A stretch of 64,000 nucleotides of DNA, taken from NCBI RefSeq assembly GCF_037392515.1, contig NC_090283.1:15058501-15122500 (forward strand), read 5' to 3'. A model generated the notes under the pieces. That model was not told the DNA's origin, searched no databases, and saw nothing but the letters and a program-made list of their open reading frames with translations. Source of the DNA: Haliotis asinina (Eukaryota; Mollusca; Gastropoda; Lepetellida; Haliotidae). Of this stretch, positions 51,350-63,555 are shown piece after piece. Numbering within the stretch: the stretch's first letter is position 1; each line of letters opens with the position of its first letter. The position numbers and the translations under genes were made by a program.

Positions 51350-53335
51350 TATATAGTTGCTGAGTGAAGCGTTAAGAAACAAGAGTGAAATAGTGACTAG
51401 TATGTTTTCATCTTCAGCACATGCAGTAATGTATGTCAAAATATAGAGTACTGACAAACATACAAGTCTACATACATCTGACCCTTAAGGCTCTATGGTC
51501 AGTAGAAATGAATAACGAAAAGTATCGACCGCAATTTCGACAGATCCTTAAAGCTGTAGGGTATTTCCTTTCGGCCACATCCCGATAGATTGATAATTAT
51601 CAACAGTTGTCCGGTCAGCAGTATCCATATTTGACCACTAGCGCGTGATGGACAAGTAATTTGTTTATGAACGCGCTGGTCGTTACCTCCAGGTGCTCGC
51701 CTATCTATACCACTCACAAGAAGTTAAGAACATTCGACATCTTTCATGACTCAGGTATGCCTGTCATGGTTGTGAGAGACTGAAAACATAGCACTTAAAC
51801 AGTGTTTTGTGACCTGTGAGGGAACGGCCATGTTGCATTTTGACGGGAATATTGGGGAGTGGTTTGTTGGTCGGAAGTAGTTGTCAGAAACAAAATATTT
51901 ACTGACACTCCTTAAAGATGTGGAAAATATCATCAAAAACACAGCTCCAACAAGTACATATACTGAACAGCAAAAGAAACGCGACTCTTTTTATGGTCAC
52001 GTTTTTATATAGAAGACATAGTAAACATGAATGTTTACTTTTAATGTTGTGTTTCTTTTGGTGTTCAGGATATTTATGAAAATCAACACGCCCACGAACT
52101 ATTATTTTCTAAAAAACCTGCGGCCAAATTATTTTGTGTCATTTTCTGTCACAAAGAAACAGAACGAAATCGCATCTGACGGTTTAGGATGTTTTTTGGA
52201 GCTATAAGCGTCATGTTAGACATGCTCTGACGCGACTGTTTACCGAAGCCTTACACAAAAGACACCACTCAATAGACGTTAAGGGACAAGCGGCGTGTCA
52301 AATTAACTAAGTGATACGAAACGATCGGTTTTTCTAAACTTCTTTGGTGTAGAATAGCTCTGAGTAGAGCTGAATGTCGCGCTCAACAACAACAAATCGC
52401 CACAACGGCGGCAACTACAGCAACCACGACAGCAAAGAGCGATGTGACACCGTCAGCTATGTATACGATCCTTGCAGTCAGCATTTCCTATGATAAGCTT
52501 GTAATGTCGCCCGGAATGGACAATCATTCAGCCCATTCCTCGCTTTATGTAAAGTGTCTAGCCTCGCGATTACAGATACTGTTACCGGGTATTGGATTTA
52601 CCTTCGCAGTAGATCAATATGATTGTGTAAGCTGATCACAGCCACAAATATCTTCGATCTGGCAATACATTCAACCGGCACCGAACATCCGTAATAAATA
52701 TGTTTGTAAACATTGGTCTTGTTGATGTGTTTCCATGACAACGTCCCATACGGGACTGTGATCCTCGGATGATGTTATCCTCCAGCTAAATCTTTAATCA
52801 GCGGAGTCAGCAGAATAACAGGATCGCTAAACCGCCAGAAAAGTATACATGACAAATCGTTTCTGTTAAAAATGGGAAGAAAAGAGGAAGCGAAAGCAAT
52901 GTGTCGATCCGTGCCATATTGAGAAGAAACGGTTGGTATTTACATTTTAATACCATAATGAAAGCAGAACATGGTAAAATAGATTACTTGTTTGCCATCC
53001 ACTCTCGGGCACGTATTGACAGATTTCTTTTGAGGTGTTTATTGACATATTTCTGTAACACTTTCGGTGAACCGGATACTATACCAGTGCTTATTCTATT
53101 AAGTAGTTTCGCTACGGAGACATCCAGGAAGGAGCTTGCTTTTTTCACACCGATCAATATCTAATGGACGCTTCATTATATTGTTAACAAAAACGAGAAT
53201 CACAATTCCACTCCAGGGAGGAAATGTTTGTTCTCTAGAGATTCTTACCGTCGCTAGTCCAATATTTACCATATGGTTGCAGAATGCACAGATTATAGCT
53301 ATTCAAAAGTGCTGTATGTTATATATCATAACCTG
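51350..53335. other. No gene seen
   Basis: No recognised exon, element or array. Frames up to 87 codons have no known domain. Confidence 0.4.
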
Positions 53336-53339
53336 CGGG

Positions 53340-53830
53340 TAATACATATACCTGAGTATTCTCTGGTGCCAATACAGCTGTGTTCCAAGTGCATGCGCCT
53401 CGAACTATGCATATTCTTTGCATATTTGAATACACCCACTCAATATACTACTCTATGACCTGACGCAAATTGATATACCACTGTTTCTCCAGTGCAAATA
53501 CCACGTCATCTACGTGCATGTATATTTGTGTATACTCCTAGGCTGACCTGTCCACAATCTGGTGCTCCTTCATATACCGTTGTTTCCCAAGTGCATATAC
53601 CACGCCAATTATGTGTATCCGTATTTGAGTATACCCCTCAACAGACTAAGGTCTGTTAAGCTGAGATCTGTTACCGATTTATATACAACTCCCTATAGAA
53701 TGCATTCATATACTGCTGTTTCTCCAGTGCAAAGGCCACTCCAGCTTTGTATATCTGTATATGAGTATACCCTCTTCATAGACTAAGCTATGACCTGTTA
53801 CCGATTCATAAACCACTCTCCATAGAATAT
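53340..53830. repeat. Diverged long-period tandem repeat
   Basis: Blocks such as GAGTATACCC, ACTGTTTCTCCAGTGCA, CTATGACCTGTTACCGATT and ATATACCACT recur at roughly 105-140 base spacing, four times. Degenerate, so edges are approximate. Confidence 0.65.
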
Positions 53831-54129
53831 GTCAGCGCTGTTCAAATCTGACAGCATAGGTGGCAAAAGACACATAGCGCAGGTACTAAAATGATATATC
53901 ATAACTCTCTGAAAATTCCGCTCTGCTGCATATATTCACATATGACAGCTTCTCAAAACCCAGACATTTGTGTTCATGACTACTCAAACTAATAAGTTAA
54001 GTCGAAGTACATACCACGTCTATCAGAATATATATGTCACGGTTCTTCAAATGTGACATTCCGCTGCATGTGCTCATATATCACGACTTCTCCAGGACAT
54101 ATGACTTAGAGGCTACATACATGTGACAT

Positions 54130-54355
54130 GGGCTGCATGTACCCTACTTGTATGTGACATGAGTTACTTACATGTGACGTGAACGATTTACATGTGACGT
54201 GGACGATTTACATGTGACGTGGACGATTTACATGTGACGATTTACATGTGACGTGGACGATTTACATGTGACGTGGACGATTTACATGTGACGTGGGCGA
54301 TTTGCATGTGACATGAGCTACTTAGATGTGACATGGGCTACTTACATGTGACATT
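54130..54355. repeat. 20-bp tandem array
   Basis: About ten units of CATGTGACGTGGACGATTTA, with one 14-base unit near 54231 that lacks GTGGAC. Units at both edges drift to ACATGAGCTACTTA-like forms. Confidence 0.95.
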
Positions 54356-54474
54356 ACGTGTAAAGAGAAGTAGGTACACGGCTACTTGCAAGCATGTATG
54401 GAGGTCACTTGAATGAGAAATTACTCTACACACATTCAGCTATACGACTACTCACGCGCTGTACACAGGTTACT

Positions 54475-55265
54475 CAAATATGCTCAATAAAAGGCATATA
54501 CTAGAACTACTCAAACTATATACCATGGTTACTCAAATATGACATTATGCTCAATAAAAGGCATATACTAGAACTAATCAAACTATATACCATGATTACT
54601 CAAATATGACATTATGCTCAATAAAAGGCATATACTAGAACTAATCAAACTATATACCATGGTTACTCAAATATGACATTATGCTCAATAAAAGGCATAC
54701 ACTAGAACTAATCAAACTATATACCATGATTACTCAAATATGACATTATGCTCAATAAAAGGCATATACTAGAACTAATCAAACTATATACCATGATTAC
54801 TCAAATATGACATTATGCTCAATAAAAGGCATATACTAGAACTAATCAAACTATATACCATGATTACTCAAATATGACATTATGCTCAATAAAAGGCATA
54901 TACTAGAACTAATCAAACTATATACCATGGTTACTCAAATATGACATTATGCTCAATAAAAGGCATATACTAGAACTAATCAAACTATATACCATGATTA
55001 CTCAAATATGACATTATGCTCAATAAAAGGCATATACTAGAACTAATCAAACTATATACCATGGTTACTCAAATATGACATTATGCTCAATAAAAGGCAT
55101 ATACTAGAACTAATCAAACTATATACCATGATTACTCAAATATGACATTATGCTCAATAAAAGGCATATACTAGAAATACTCAAACAAATATGACATTAC
55201 GCTCAATAAAAGGCATATACTAGAACTACTCAAACTATATACCATGGTTACTCAAATATGACATT
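54475..55265. repeat. 67-bp tandem array, about eleven units
   Basis: Units start GACATTATGCTCAATAAAAG at 54541 and then every 67 bases to 55144, with a shortened unit near 55192 and variant edges. They alternate between ACCATGATT and ACCATGGTT. Every unit contains AATAAA on the plus strand. Confidence 0.97.
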
Positions 55266-55269
55266 GTAG

Positions 55270-56035
55270 TCATGACATGTAAATACCAGGGCCACTCAAA
55301 CACTGTCACATCAAACATGTCAAACATGGCATTACATGGGTTACACTGAAACATTGGTTCTTTTTCTAAAATCATTATAAATTATATTCGTTTCCAAATG
55401 AGCAATTTTCACAATATGTGACGAGTCTATCGTCCCTACTTCGTGCCTTCTCTGTCCGTTTCACTACACTTCACGGACTTCAAAGCCTCCCCAAATCTAA
55501 ATTTAACGATAGTGTTCTACAGAAAGCTACGTTAAACAGTTTGCTAAAGGTGAGCACTGTGAGATAAAGATAATGATACTCAAGCTATATATCGCAGCTA
55601 CTTAAATGAGCCTCGTTGTTGTTTAACGTTGTTGTTTAACGTTGTTGTTTGCATTCCATTTGTATTTGACGCTACTCACATGTGACATTTGAAAACGCAC
55701 ATACAGCGATAAATTAAAAGGATAAATTAAAAACACGGATGAAGAGTACGTGTCGCTTTGTACACTAACACATATATCCACTACTCAGATAGTTTCTGTA
55801 CCCACACTGACAATTTCCTTAAGTCTCACCATGATGAGTGCACACAACGTATAGAATGTATCACATAGATACTGTGACCATTTCCCAGCCAAAATTGTGA
55901 CTCTTTATTCTTGACTTCCTTCCCTGTGACTTTCTCTCCGATCACCATGTTTACGAATATTACATATAAAATATCATCGTATCTTTTATGATGAAAATGT
56001 ACACTAATCATTCCTCATACAGAATTATGCGAGTA
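55270..56035. other. No gene; short 13-bp triplication at about 55613-55650
   Basis: CGTTGTTGTTTAA is repeated about three times. The rest of the block shows nothing recognisable. Confidence 0.5.
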
Positions 56036-56036
56036 C

Positions 56037-56245
56037 TTAAGGAATAATCCAAGCACAAACTGGAAGATGGTAAAAGGACACGTAATGTACAACATTCAAA
56101 ATAACAAGAAAAAAGGTTTTGGAATAAGTTGGTAAACCATTGTATTCACTACAAAACGGGTCTAAAACACAAAACTTGTCTACCAACACAACCTGTCTTC
56201 TTTGTCTTGATAAAAATGACTGCAACCATTCGGCGCCCATACGTA
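56037..56245 (-). mobile_element. LINE reverse-transcriptase remnant
   Basis: The minus-strand frame reads WLQSFLSRQRRQVVLVDKF, matching the W...FL..R.Q.V..... block just before the SGVPQGS..GP motif in CR1, Jockey and I-type LINE reverse transcriptases. A degenerate version of that motif follows (NGLPTYSKTFFLVIL). The YADD box is not reached. It is a short dead fragment whose family cannot be fixed. Confidence 0.55.
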
Positions 56246-56249
56246 TTTA

Positions 56250-59190
56250 AAGTGAAATACCAATGCTGATTGTTCAGCTAAACAATCATTTATAATAACA
56301 TATATAATCATTTATAATAAATCGTTTATAAAAGTGAATAACAGCACTTCATACAAGGGAATGTGCAATGGTAATTCCCCATACCGTACTGACTGTGTAC
56401 TGTTCAAAACGACAATTAACAGCTGAGAACGACCAGGAATATATTCATCGTATATATGGTACAACTACTGCATTTGTATGGACAGAAAACTAAAATGACA
56501 TTTGGCATGTCTGTAAGTCTCATTTGTACATACCGATACGATTTATGGTACAAGTCGTAATCTCAACAGTATTATCTTAAACACTGTCGTTGTTGCTTTA
56601 AGCATTGTTATTTTATTTAAAATACGAAGTCTCTCAAAATGTATACACAGAGATATCCATATTTAGATTTTCCTATTGTTTAACCAGATTTAGTCGTCGC
56701 TTTCAGAGAAGTGTGTTTACATCAACAACTACGATCGTGAGGGTGTCTCACCAGGTCACCAGTCTGCACACTATGATGACCCGACCACCACGTCTACACA
56801 ATCTCCTTTGTATGTAGGCATTATTATCAAGAGGTCAGGGTAGATAGTTATCGAGGATACCACTGACCTCTCTTAGCTCTGACAGCAACACGGTCGATAT
56901 TAACCTCAACAAGTGCGAATTCTCAAATCTCATTGTCTGTCAAACGAGAAACAATTCATATACGTTGAATTTGTGCATATCAAAATAAATGGTTCATAAA
57001 ATATAATAGCTGTCACAATGGCTTCAATATGTATGAACGTATTTAGATTACTCCTTTACTAACTGTTAATGTAACGGGTTGTTAACTTGGTGATTCTGAT
57101 AATTTTCGTCGAATGTTTGGGAAAATATTCATGTCGAAATAACAGTCCCTATTTTTCTTGTGTCTGTAAAAGTTCTTTCAGAGTAGCCAAGTAGGTTTTA
57201 CGTAAAGCTGGCAAGTTTGCTCACCGGCGGGTAAGTCTTTATGTACATTTGGAATTGTTCAGGGTCAGCCAGATCGATATTACGTAATGTTTGTTCAAGG
57301 TTCCCGTTCCTGTCAAGAGGGACAGTGGCAGGTCTCAGTACAAGCCAATATTATGGCGAGTCGTTAAAACTTCAGCTTTCAAAATAACAATTAGATAGCC
57401 ACGTTCATTCTCTGTTGGGAATTCAGGTCAACCGTAATCAACAAGCTTGAACTCACGTGAAGTTGTCGTGCTCCGGTTGAATCCACGCTCAGCGGGTTGT
57501 GTCTACATTGTGTGGTGAGTAATGTCACGTCTTTTGACAAATGTCACATTTGTGACCAGTTACCCTTACACCCACCAACATTCCTGACGAGTTCGACTGG
57601 CCTGTTTAACAAATGAATTCAGTATTTCACCCCAAACCGAATCTAAACTACTTTCAAAAACCAGCCAGAGAGACCTGTTTACCGGCATTCCCCAAACTCC
57701 CGCCGTCTAACACAGAAACCATTTCGGTAGAAAACAATCAACTTTCAGTCGACTTACCTTTGTTAATTAGCACGAACGCTACAGGTAAATCCGATATGTG
57801 CAGCCCTTGTCAAGGGAACTGTTAGACTGAATGGGGTTCGCTCAGAAACATTCTTAGTATCCGTGTCAGAAAAATGACGACTTTCCGCTTTCCGTGGGAC
57901 TTATATGAAAGACCTGGTTTGGACACAACACATCGTGTCCTCACAAGCGGTGTCTGCCTGTATCGTGAATGTTAGTCACAGCCTGTATAACACATCGTCT
58001 TATTTACGTCCTTCTTCCGCTTTCCTTCCACCAAAGGGAGCTAACTGTTGTTTCAGAGCGTTAGAACCCGTTCCAAGGGACGATCCTTCAGCCTGTATTA
58101 TTTATACCACACATTCTAAGCCTCTTAATAGCACTCTCCATTTATGATTGGAGGGGAGGTAACTGCCCACGGCAACTTGATCATACCCTGAGGCCGAACC
58201 GTGTCACCTCCTTGAATCGGGCCTTTGTGAATAGAAAACTCACTGATAAAACATATATACGTACCGTTTGATAAACCCAGAACATAAATATTATCGATTT
58301 AAAAATACAAATTACAAAATCTTTGTTTTACATTATATCAAAGCAGCAAATTACGTAGCCATGAGGGCGGAGAGGAGATTTAGAAACTTCCGAGTCTTGA
58401 AATCTATCCATATATTTTGATTGATGGACAGGCTGACAGTCGACTACCCATTTCATGAGTGCAATCATCATGGCGATTACACTGCTCTTAGCTTGACATC
58501 TTTATGATGCGGGCAGAGATTGCATTTGATCGCTGTAGAATGCAACAGCACGGTGTATTAGGCAAGCAACATCAACAAGGGTCAAAGTTCACGGCAACTA
58601 TTCTCATTTTTCACATAACGTGAAACTATCGATTTTACCATTACCGAAATTCCACTTAGAAAATGCCATAAAGTACGTCTACGTAAAGACTTTTTAAAAA
58701 AAAAAAAAAAAATAATTACCAATGACTAGTTTCAATGTACTTTATTCTGCGTTGTTACACAATACTAACCATCCATTGCCGACATGCCCGGGATCACGGA
58801 AGTATCCGAGCCTGTTACTTAATAGAAGTGCAACTGCGTGCCTTTAATCTGTCTGAAACACTAACTTTACTAAAAATGCGGATGAAATTGATGAACTTTG
58901 CAGCGACATCTCGCCCAGCCACTTCCTCCCCAGCCTCACTTAAATCAGTCCAATTTTCAACTAGGAATTTACGAAAAAATAAAGATTGATTTCTTAAGCT
59001 CTTACTATTCATCGACAGGTGCTCACGGGCACTATGACAAAGTTAAAACCAAATTCATGCACAGACAACCTCACAGTCTTGAACGTTGTGGAATGCTGAG
59101 CAGAAATACATTAATCATCCATGGTGTGTCCATCTAATTTTCACATTCCACACATACATTTACAAAAAGTTTATAAAGCGAAGCATATAC
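56250..59190. other. About 2.9 kb without a recognised gene
   Basis: Frames of 70-84 codons at 57613-57825, 57905-58147 and 58735-58989 show no domain and no convincing splice sites. An A17 run lies at 58695-58711. Confidence 0.4.
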
Positions 59191-59205
59191 CTTCCTCGCA
59201 CCCGA

Positions 59206-59482
59206 GTGAGTGAGTGAGTGAGTGAGTTTAGTTTTACGCCGCACTCAGCAATATTCCAGCTATATGGCGGCGGTCTGTAAATAATCGAGTCTGGACCAGA
59301 CAATCCAGTGATCAACATCATGAGCATCGATCTGCGCAATTGGGAACCGATGACATGTGTCAACCAAGTCAGCGAGCCTGACCACCCGATCCCGTTAGTC
59401 GCCTCTTACGACAAGCATAGTCGCCTTTTATGGCAAGCATGGGTTGCTGAAGGCCTAGTCTACCCCGGGACCTTCACGGGTC
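59206..59482 (+). mobile_element. Abalone SINE family A, full-length reference copy
   Basis: The most complete copy in the window: tail GTGAGTGAGTGAGTGAGTTT, then TTTTACGCCGCACTCAGCAA, GGCGGCGGTCTGTAAATAAT, CAATCCAGTGATCAACATCA, GATCTGCGCAATTGGGAACC, CCGATCCCGTTAGTCGCC, CATAGTCGCCTTTTATGGC and the head GGGACCTTCACGGGTC. TCCTCGCACCCGA flanks it on both sides (59193-59205 and 59483-59495), a perfect 13-base target duplication. Since GAGT is the tail and the other end the head, the element is oriented minus as transcribed. Confidence 0.97.
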
Positions 59483-59499
59483 TCCTCGCACCCGAAGAC

Positions 59500-60985
59500 G
59501 GAAGCTTCATGATCGTTTGTTTTATTATTGCAGTTAATGTGAGACATTATCGTGTTTTCTTAAGTGGTTGTAGGTTCATGTTTACCTTACATAAGCTCGG
59601 ACACAACGCTGTTGAATTCTTTTATGCTTGTTTTTTTTAATTAATTAGATATTGTATTTACATATGGTATGGACGGGAAACTAGAAACCGTTTTGAAAAT
59701 TATAACTTTTTCGAATAAGAAATACAAAATGTGAATCTTCTTCATGTATATACTGTTGTCACATAAAGACTATTATAAACACTTGGCAGGAACAGATTGA
59801 ATCTTCTTTAAAGAATGCCGGTTCGCAATCCCAAATAAAACGGACAGATCGGGGGTGGGGGGGGGGGGGGGGGGAGGGGGAGGGAAGAGAGCAATAAAAC
59901 GTCGACAGAAATGACGCGAGTGTTCATAAATGTTTACTTTATATCTGCTAGTTTGTGTGAAAATAATAAAATTAAACGGAAAATTGATCCAATCTGTATC
60001 CCGGTCCAAAACAGCTTAGTGGGAGAATCCTAAAGTAAGTAAAGTCACTCGTCATGCTGTCGTTCTTCAGGAAAAGCATCTCCACCTCAAGCATGCATGT
60101 CGCAACTTTTGAGGAGGGTCAATCTCAGTCACAATATGACGTCAGGATTCATATTGCGAAATGTCAGATGCAACTGACAAAATTCTCGTTTTTATTTCAC
60201 CATTTCAAAGTTCATCATATAGACATGAATGTCAACAATACTGGGCCAGGCTGTTAATGGCAAGCTTAACAAAGCGACAACTGCTTATATTATTCAAAAG
60301 CGAGTCGACCGTGGCGACTTGTTGTAAATAACACTGCACGAGCCGTATTAACCTGTCATGCCTATTTCACTGCAGGTGGCATTTCTAAACAAAACAGCTA
60401 GTGGAAATAAAGAGCGCTTGGGGCAACGTAAGTGAACAGTTCACAAAATGCCGTTGCACGCTCAATGCAGATAATTAATGTTTATTTTGAAAGAGTCAAG
60501 CGTTTTTATGACCATTTTAAAGTGCCTGAAGATCTATAACTTAAAATCGGTGAGACAAAAGGTGCCTTTTCAGATAGCAGTTCTTTTTATGTGTGGAATA
60601 TGAATATATCACACATGACAATTCCCTTCCGGTTTTCACCAAGGGTTTATTGGAAGAGGTTGTGTGTGCAATAGCAGTACGTATGATAAAAGGCTGCGAA
60701 ATAAGCAAGAGAGTGGGGACGCGGTTCATGAAGCGTTCTAAAACTAAACTGCTGTATAGAGTTAACCCCCTTGGGCATGAAGTGATCCGCTTCGCGATTT
60801 GGATCTTAAGAAAATATCGCTGATTTCGATAGGTTAATGCCAGCAATAGATCGGCTCATATGCACGAGCTTTCAAAACGTTTGCAAAAGGCCGTGACTTA
60901 CTTAGACCATAAGCTAATATACAAACACATGAAGCTGGTTTAGTCGGCACCAAGTGATCTGCAATGCAATTACCTACATGTTGAC
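59500..60985. other. No gene; G-rich run at 59853-59883
   Basis: A run of more than 20 G with two A interruptions lies at 59853-59883. A 101-codon minus-strand frame (60541-60846) has no domain. Nothing else seen. Confidence 0.5.
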
Positions 60986-61440
60986 AAATTTGACATACCC
61001 GTGAAGATCCGATTTGAACTGATCCGTGGTAACCCATGCCTGTCGGTAGAAACGACGAACAGGATTGGGTGGTCAGGGTCAATGACACCAGTGTGAGAAA
61101 TAGCCAATGACACGCTAGCCGGTGGCTATTAAAATTTCAGTCGGGCCAGTAAATCACCACATTCACTGGCCCTATTGGCTGGTGATTTTTTTTCTAAATG
61201 AATTCAGACATGCACTACATTTCACAAATTTGACATACCCGTGAAGATCCGATTTGAATTAATCCATGGCAGCGCATACTTGGCGTAAGAGGTGACTAAC
61301 AGGATCGGGTAGTCAGGGTTGCTGACTTGGTTGACACCAGTGTGAAAAATAGCCACTGGCCACTCCTGTTGGGCCAGTAAATCATCACAGTCACTGGCCC
61401 CACTGGCTAGTGATTGTTTTATGAATTCAGACATATATAT
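60985..61440. repeat. ~237-bp tandem duplication containing a family A SINE head
   Basis: ACAAATTTGACATACCCGTG starts both copies, at about 60986 and 61223. Each runs through GAAGATCCGATTTGAA, a minus-oriented SINE head (ACAGGATTGGGTGGTCAGGG in the first), CACCAGTGTGA and CTGGCCC to GAATTCAGACAT. The copies have diverged, with small deletions in each. Confidence 0.9.
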
Positions 61441-61589
61441 GTTTTCTTGGTTTTATGGTACTTTACCTTTCTGTAATCCTTTGTTTAGTTTCTACATTCA
61501 ATTTCAGGCTAGTGAATTATTTTGCGGGCTAGAAACTTTTAGGCTTTATTAACCCGACTGGGCAAAACCTGTAAACTGTTTTGCACACA

Positions 61590-61738
61590 TGTCATCGTAT
61601 CCCAATTTCGTAGCTCGATGCTCATGATCTTGATCATTGGATTGTCTGGTCCAGACTCGATTACGTACTGACCACCGCCATAATGATCGAACATTCCTGG
61701 TGCGGCGTAAAACTAAACTCCCTCACCCACTCACAAAC
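61590..61738 (-). mobile_element. Abalone SINE family A, tail half
   Basis: CATGTCATCGTATCCCAATT, TTGGATTGTCTGGTCCAGAC, GACCACCGCCATAATG, GTGCGGCGTAAAACTAAACT and a CCCTCACCCACTCAC tail. Confidence 0.88.
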
Positions 61739-61744
61739 TTGATA

Positions 61745-63160
61745 TTTTGTCACTTTTACCACACGTTTCTGAACTGCTTTGGTGGATAATTGACACGCCT
61801 TTGTATGTTCTATATAACGGGTGCCACCCATGGGGTGGGCCACGCACACCTTTTCGTGATCAATATCACCATTTGATTGCAGTTTGATTGTGTGATGTGC
61901 CAACAACATTCCATGCTTGTGGTGCAGGCTACTGGCGGGAAGGGGAAATCAGATTCAACCTTTCGGCTTATGCATGTAATGGTAATTTTAAACTTTAAAT
62001 ACTTAATAATGTAATAATGAATAAATTACATGTAATTTTTACTTTCAGTTGATGCTCATGATGTTAATCATTTCTTTCAGACTCGTTTATTTAAGCGAGG
62101 TCGTCGTACAGCCTGGAGATTGCCGACAGCGACATCGAAAAACAAGTGAAAAGAATATATATTCCACAGATAGCTTAAATCAAGTTATATTAAAGCCTAA
62201 ACCTTCTTGCAACCGAAGCACTGCAACTCTTTCCACTAAGCCAGAATTATAGAAGTCGGCAGCTCAGTCACGAAACACATAACGACGCATTTTCAATTAG
62301 AGAGGGAAAAGACCAAGAAAAAAAATCAGCAATCTTCAAGTCAAATCGGTTTTATCGAGTTAGTTAGCAGACAAGCATAGTCCCTGTCAAGCCAGCCCTG
62401 TCAGTTACACAGCGTTCCATCCTCAAGGAAACTCTCAAGCATAAACCCCCACAAATCTCTAACCGCAGGAGAGCAGGTTAATTCCTATGCCATCCAGCCA
62501 TCGCCCTAAATCCCACGATAAAAGACACCGAGGACTAAAAAACAAATCATTTACGCTTTCATCACCAAACATGTCGAAGCCAATCACAATCCATTGAATA
62601 CTGACGTCCCTTGGCGAGCGCAAGCTACAGAGCGTCGACGCGAGGTAATCACCAGTCGAAATATTAGCATATATTTACATGTGGCCAGGGTCTGTTTTCG
62701 CATCTCATCTATGCTTTGCCCTGGTATTTGAATACTGATAAAAACCAAAATGAACACTATGTGTTATATTATTTCCTACAATGATATATATTCAGTTTTT
62801 GTGTGTGTGCGTCTTTGCCACCACAATCCTCAGAGCGCTTCGCATAACTGAATTGCACATAATGTCCAAATATGTCTTTAAGTCTTATTTAATTCATGTG
62901 AATTATTCATAGCAGTGTATCTTTGTATGGTAATGTTTACAAAATAGCGGCAAGCGTTAAAAAATGTAAATATTATCTGATAACTGAATTTTGTAGGACA
63001 CGTTACGCCTGAAATGAACGTACTTAACAAATAGAGTGAGTTGATACATAAAATAACATGAACTAGAAAGCACGATTATGTACCTGTCTATTCAACGAGG
63101 ATGACGATAGCCTGGATTGTCTTTCAAGGGAGTAACAACTTGTTTAAAAGGAAATGTAAC
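61745..63160. other. No gene seen
   Basis: AT-rich; a 67-codon frame at 62049-62252 has no recognised domain. Confidence 0.4.
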
Positions 63161-63164
63161 CCAT

Positions 63165-63375
63165 GAAGACCCTGGTAGATCTGATCTGCAACCCATGTTT
63201 GTCGTAAGAGGCAACTAACGGGATCAGGTGGTTAGGTTTCTGATTTGGTTGGCACATGCCATGGTATCAGATTTGCGTAGATCGATGCTCATGATGTTGA
63301 TCACAGGAATCTCTGGTCCAGACTCTACTATTTACAGATCGCCGTCATATACGTGGAATATTGCTGACGCGGGGA
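63165..63375 (-). mobile_element. Abalone SINE family A, nearly full
   Basis: CATGAAGACCCTGGTAGATC (head), CAACTAACGGGATCAGGTGG, GATTTGGTTGGCACATGCCA, GATGCTCATGATGTTGATCA and GGAATATTGCTGACGCGG. It ends next to a family B copy. Confidence 0.88.
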
Positions 63376-63399
63376 CAAATAACAATGAAAGATTGAACA

Positions 63400-63552
63400 T
63401 TTTGAACAGTTTTACACCTCGTTTATCAATATTCCAGCAATACCAGGGTGGACACCAGAAATGGGCTTTACACATTTACCAATGTTGGGAATCGAACCCA
63501 GGTCTTCAACCTGATGAGCGGACGCTTTAACCACTCGACTACCACCCCTACT
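63400..63552 (-). mobile_element. Abalone tRNA-derived SINE family B
   Basis: Plus reading CAGTTTTACACCTCGTTTAT, CAATATTCCAGCAATACCAG, GTTGGGAATCGAACCCAGGT (B box in reverse) and CGCTTTAACCACTCGACTAC (A box in reverse). Confidence 0.9.
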
Positions 63553-63555
63553 CCG

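Noticed and set aside
49195-55265. CRISPR-like appearance of the 79-bp and 67-bp arrays
   Set aside because: Units abut directly without unique spacers, unit length is too large, and the sequence is eukaryotic.
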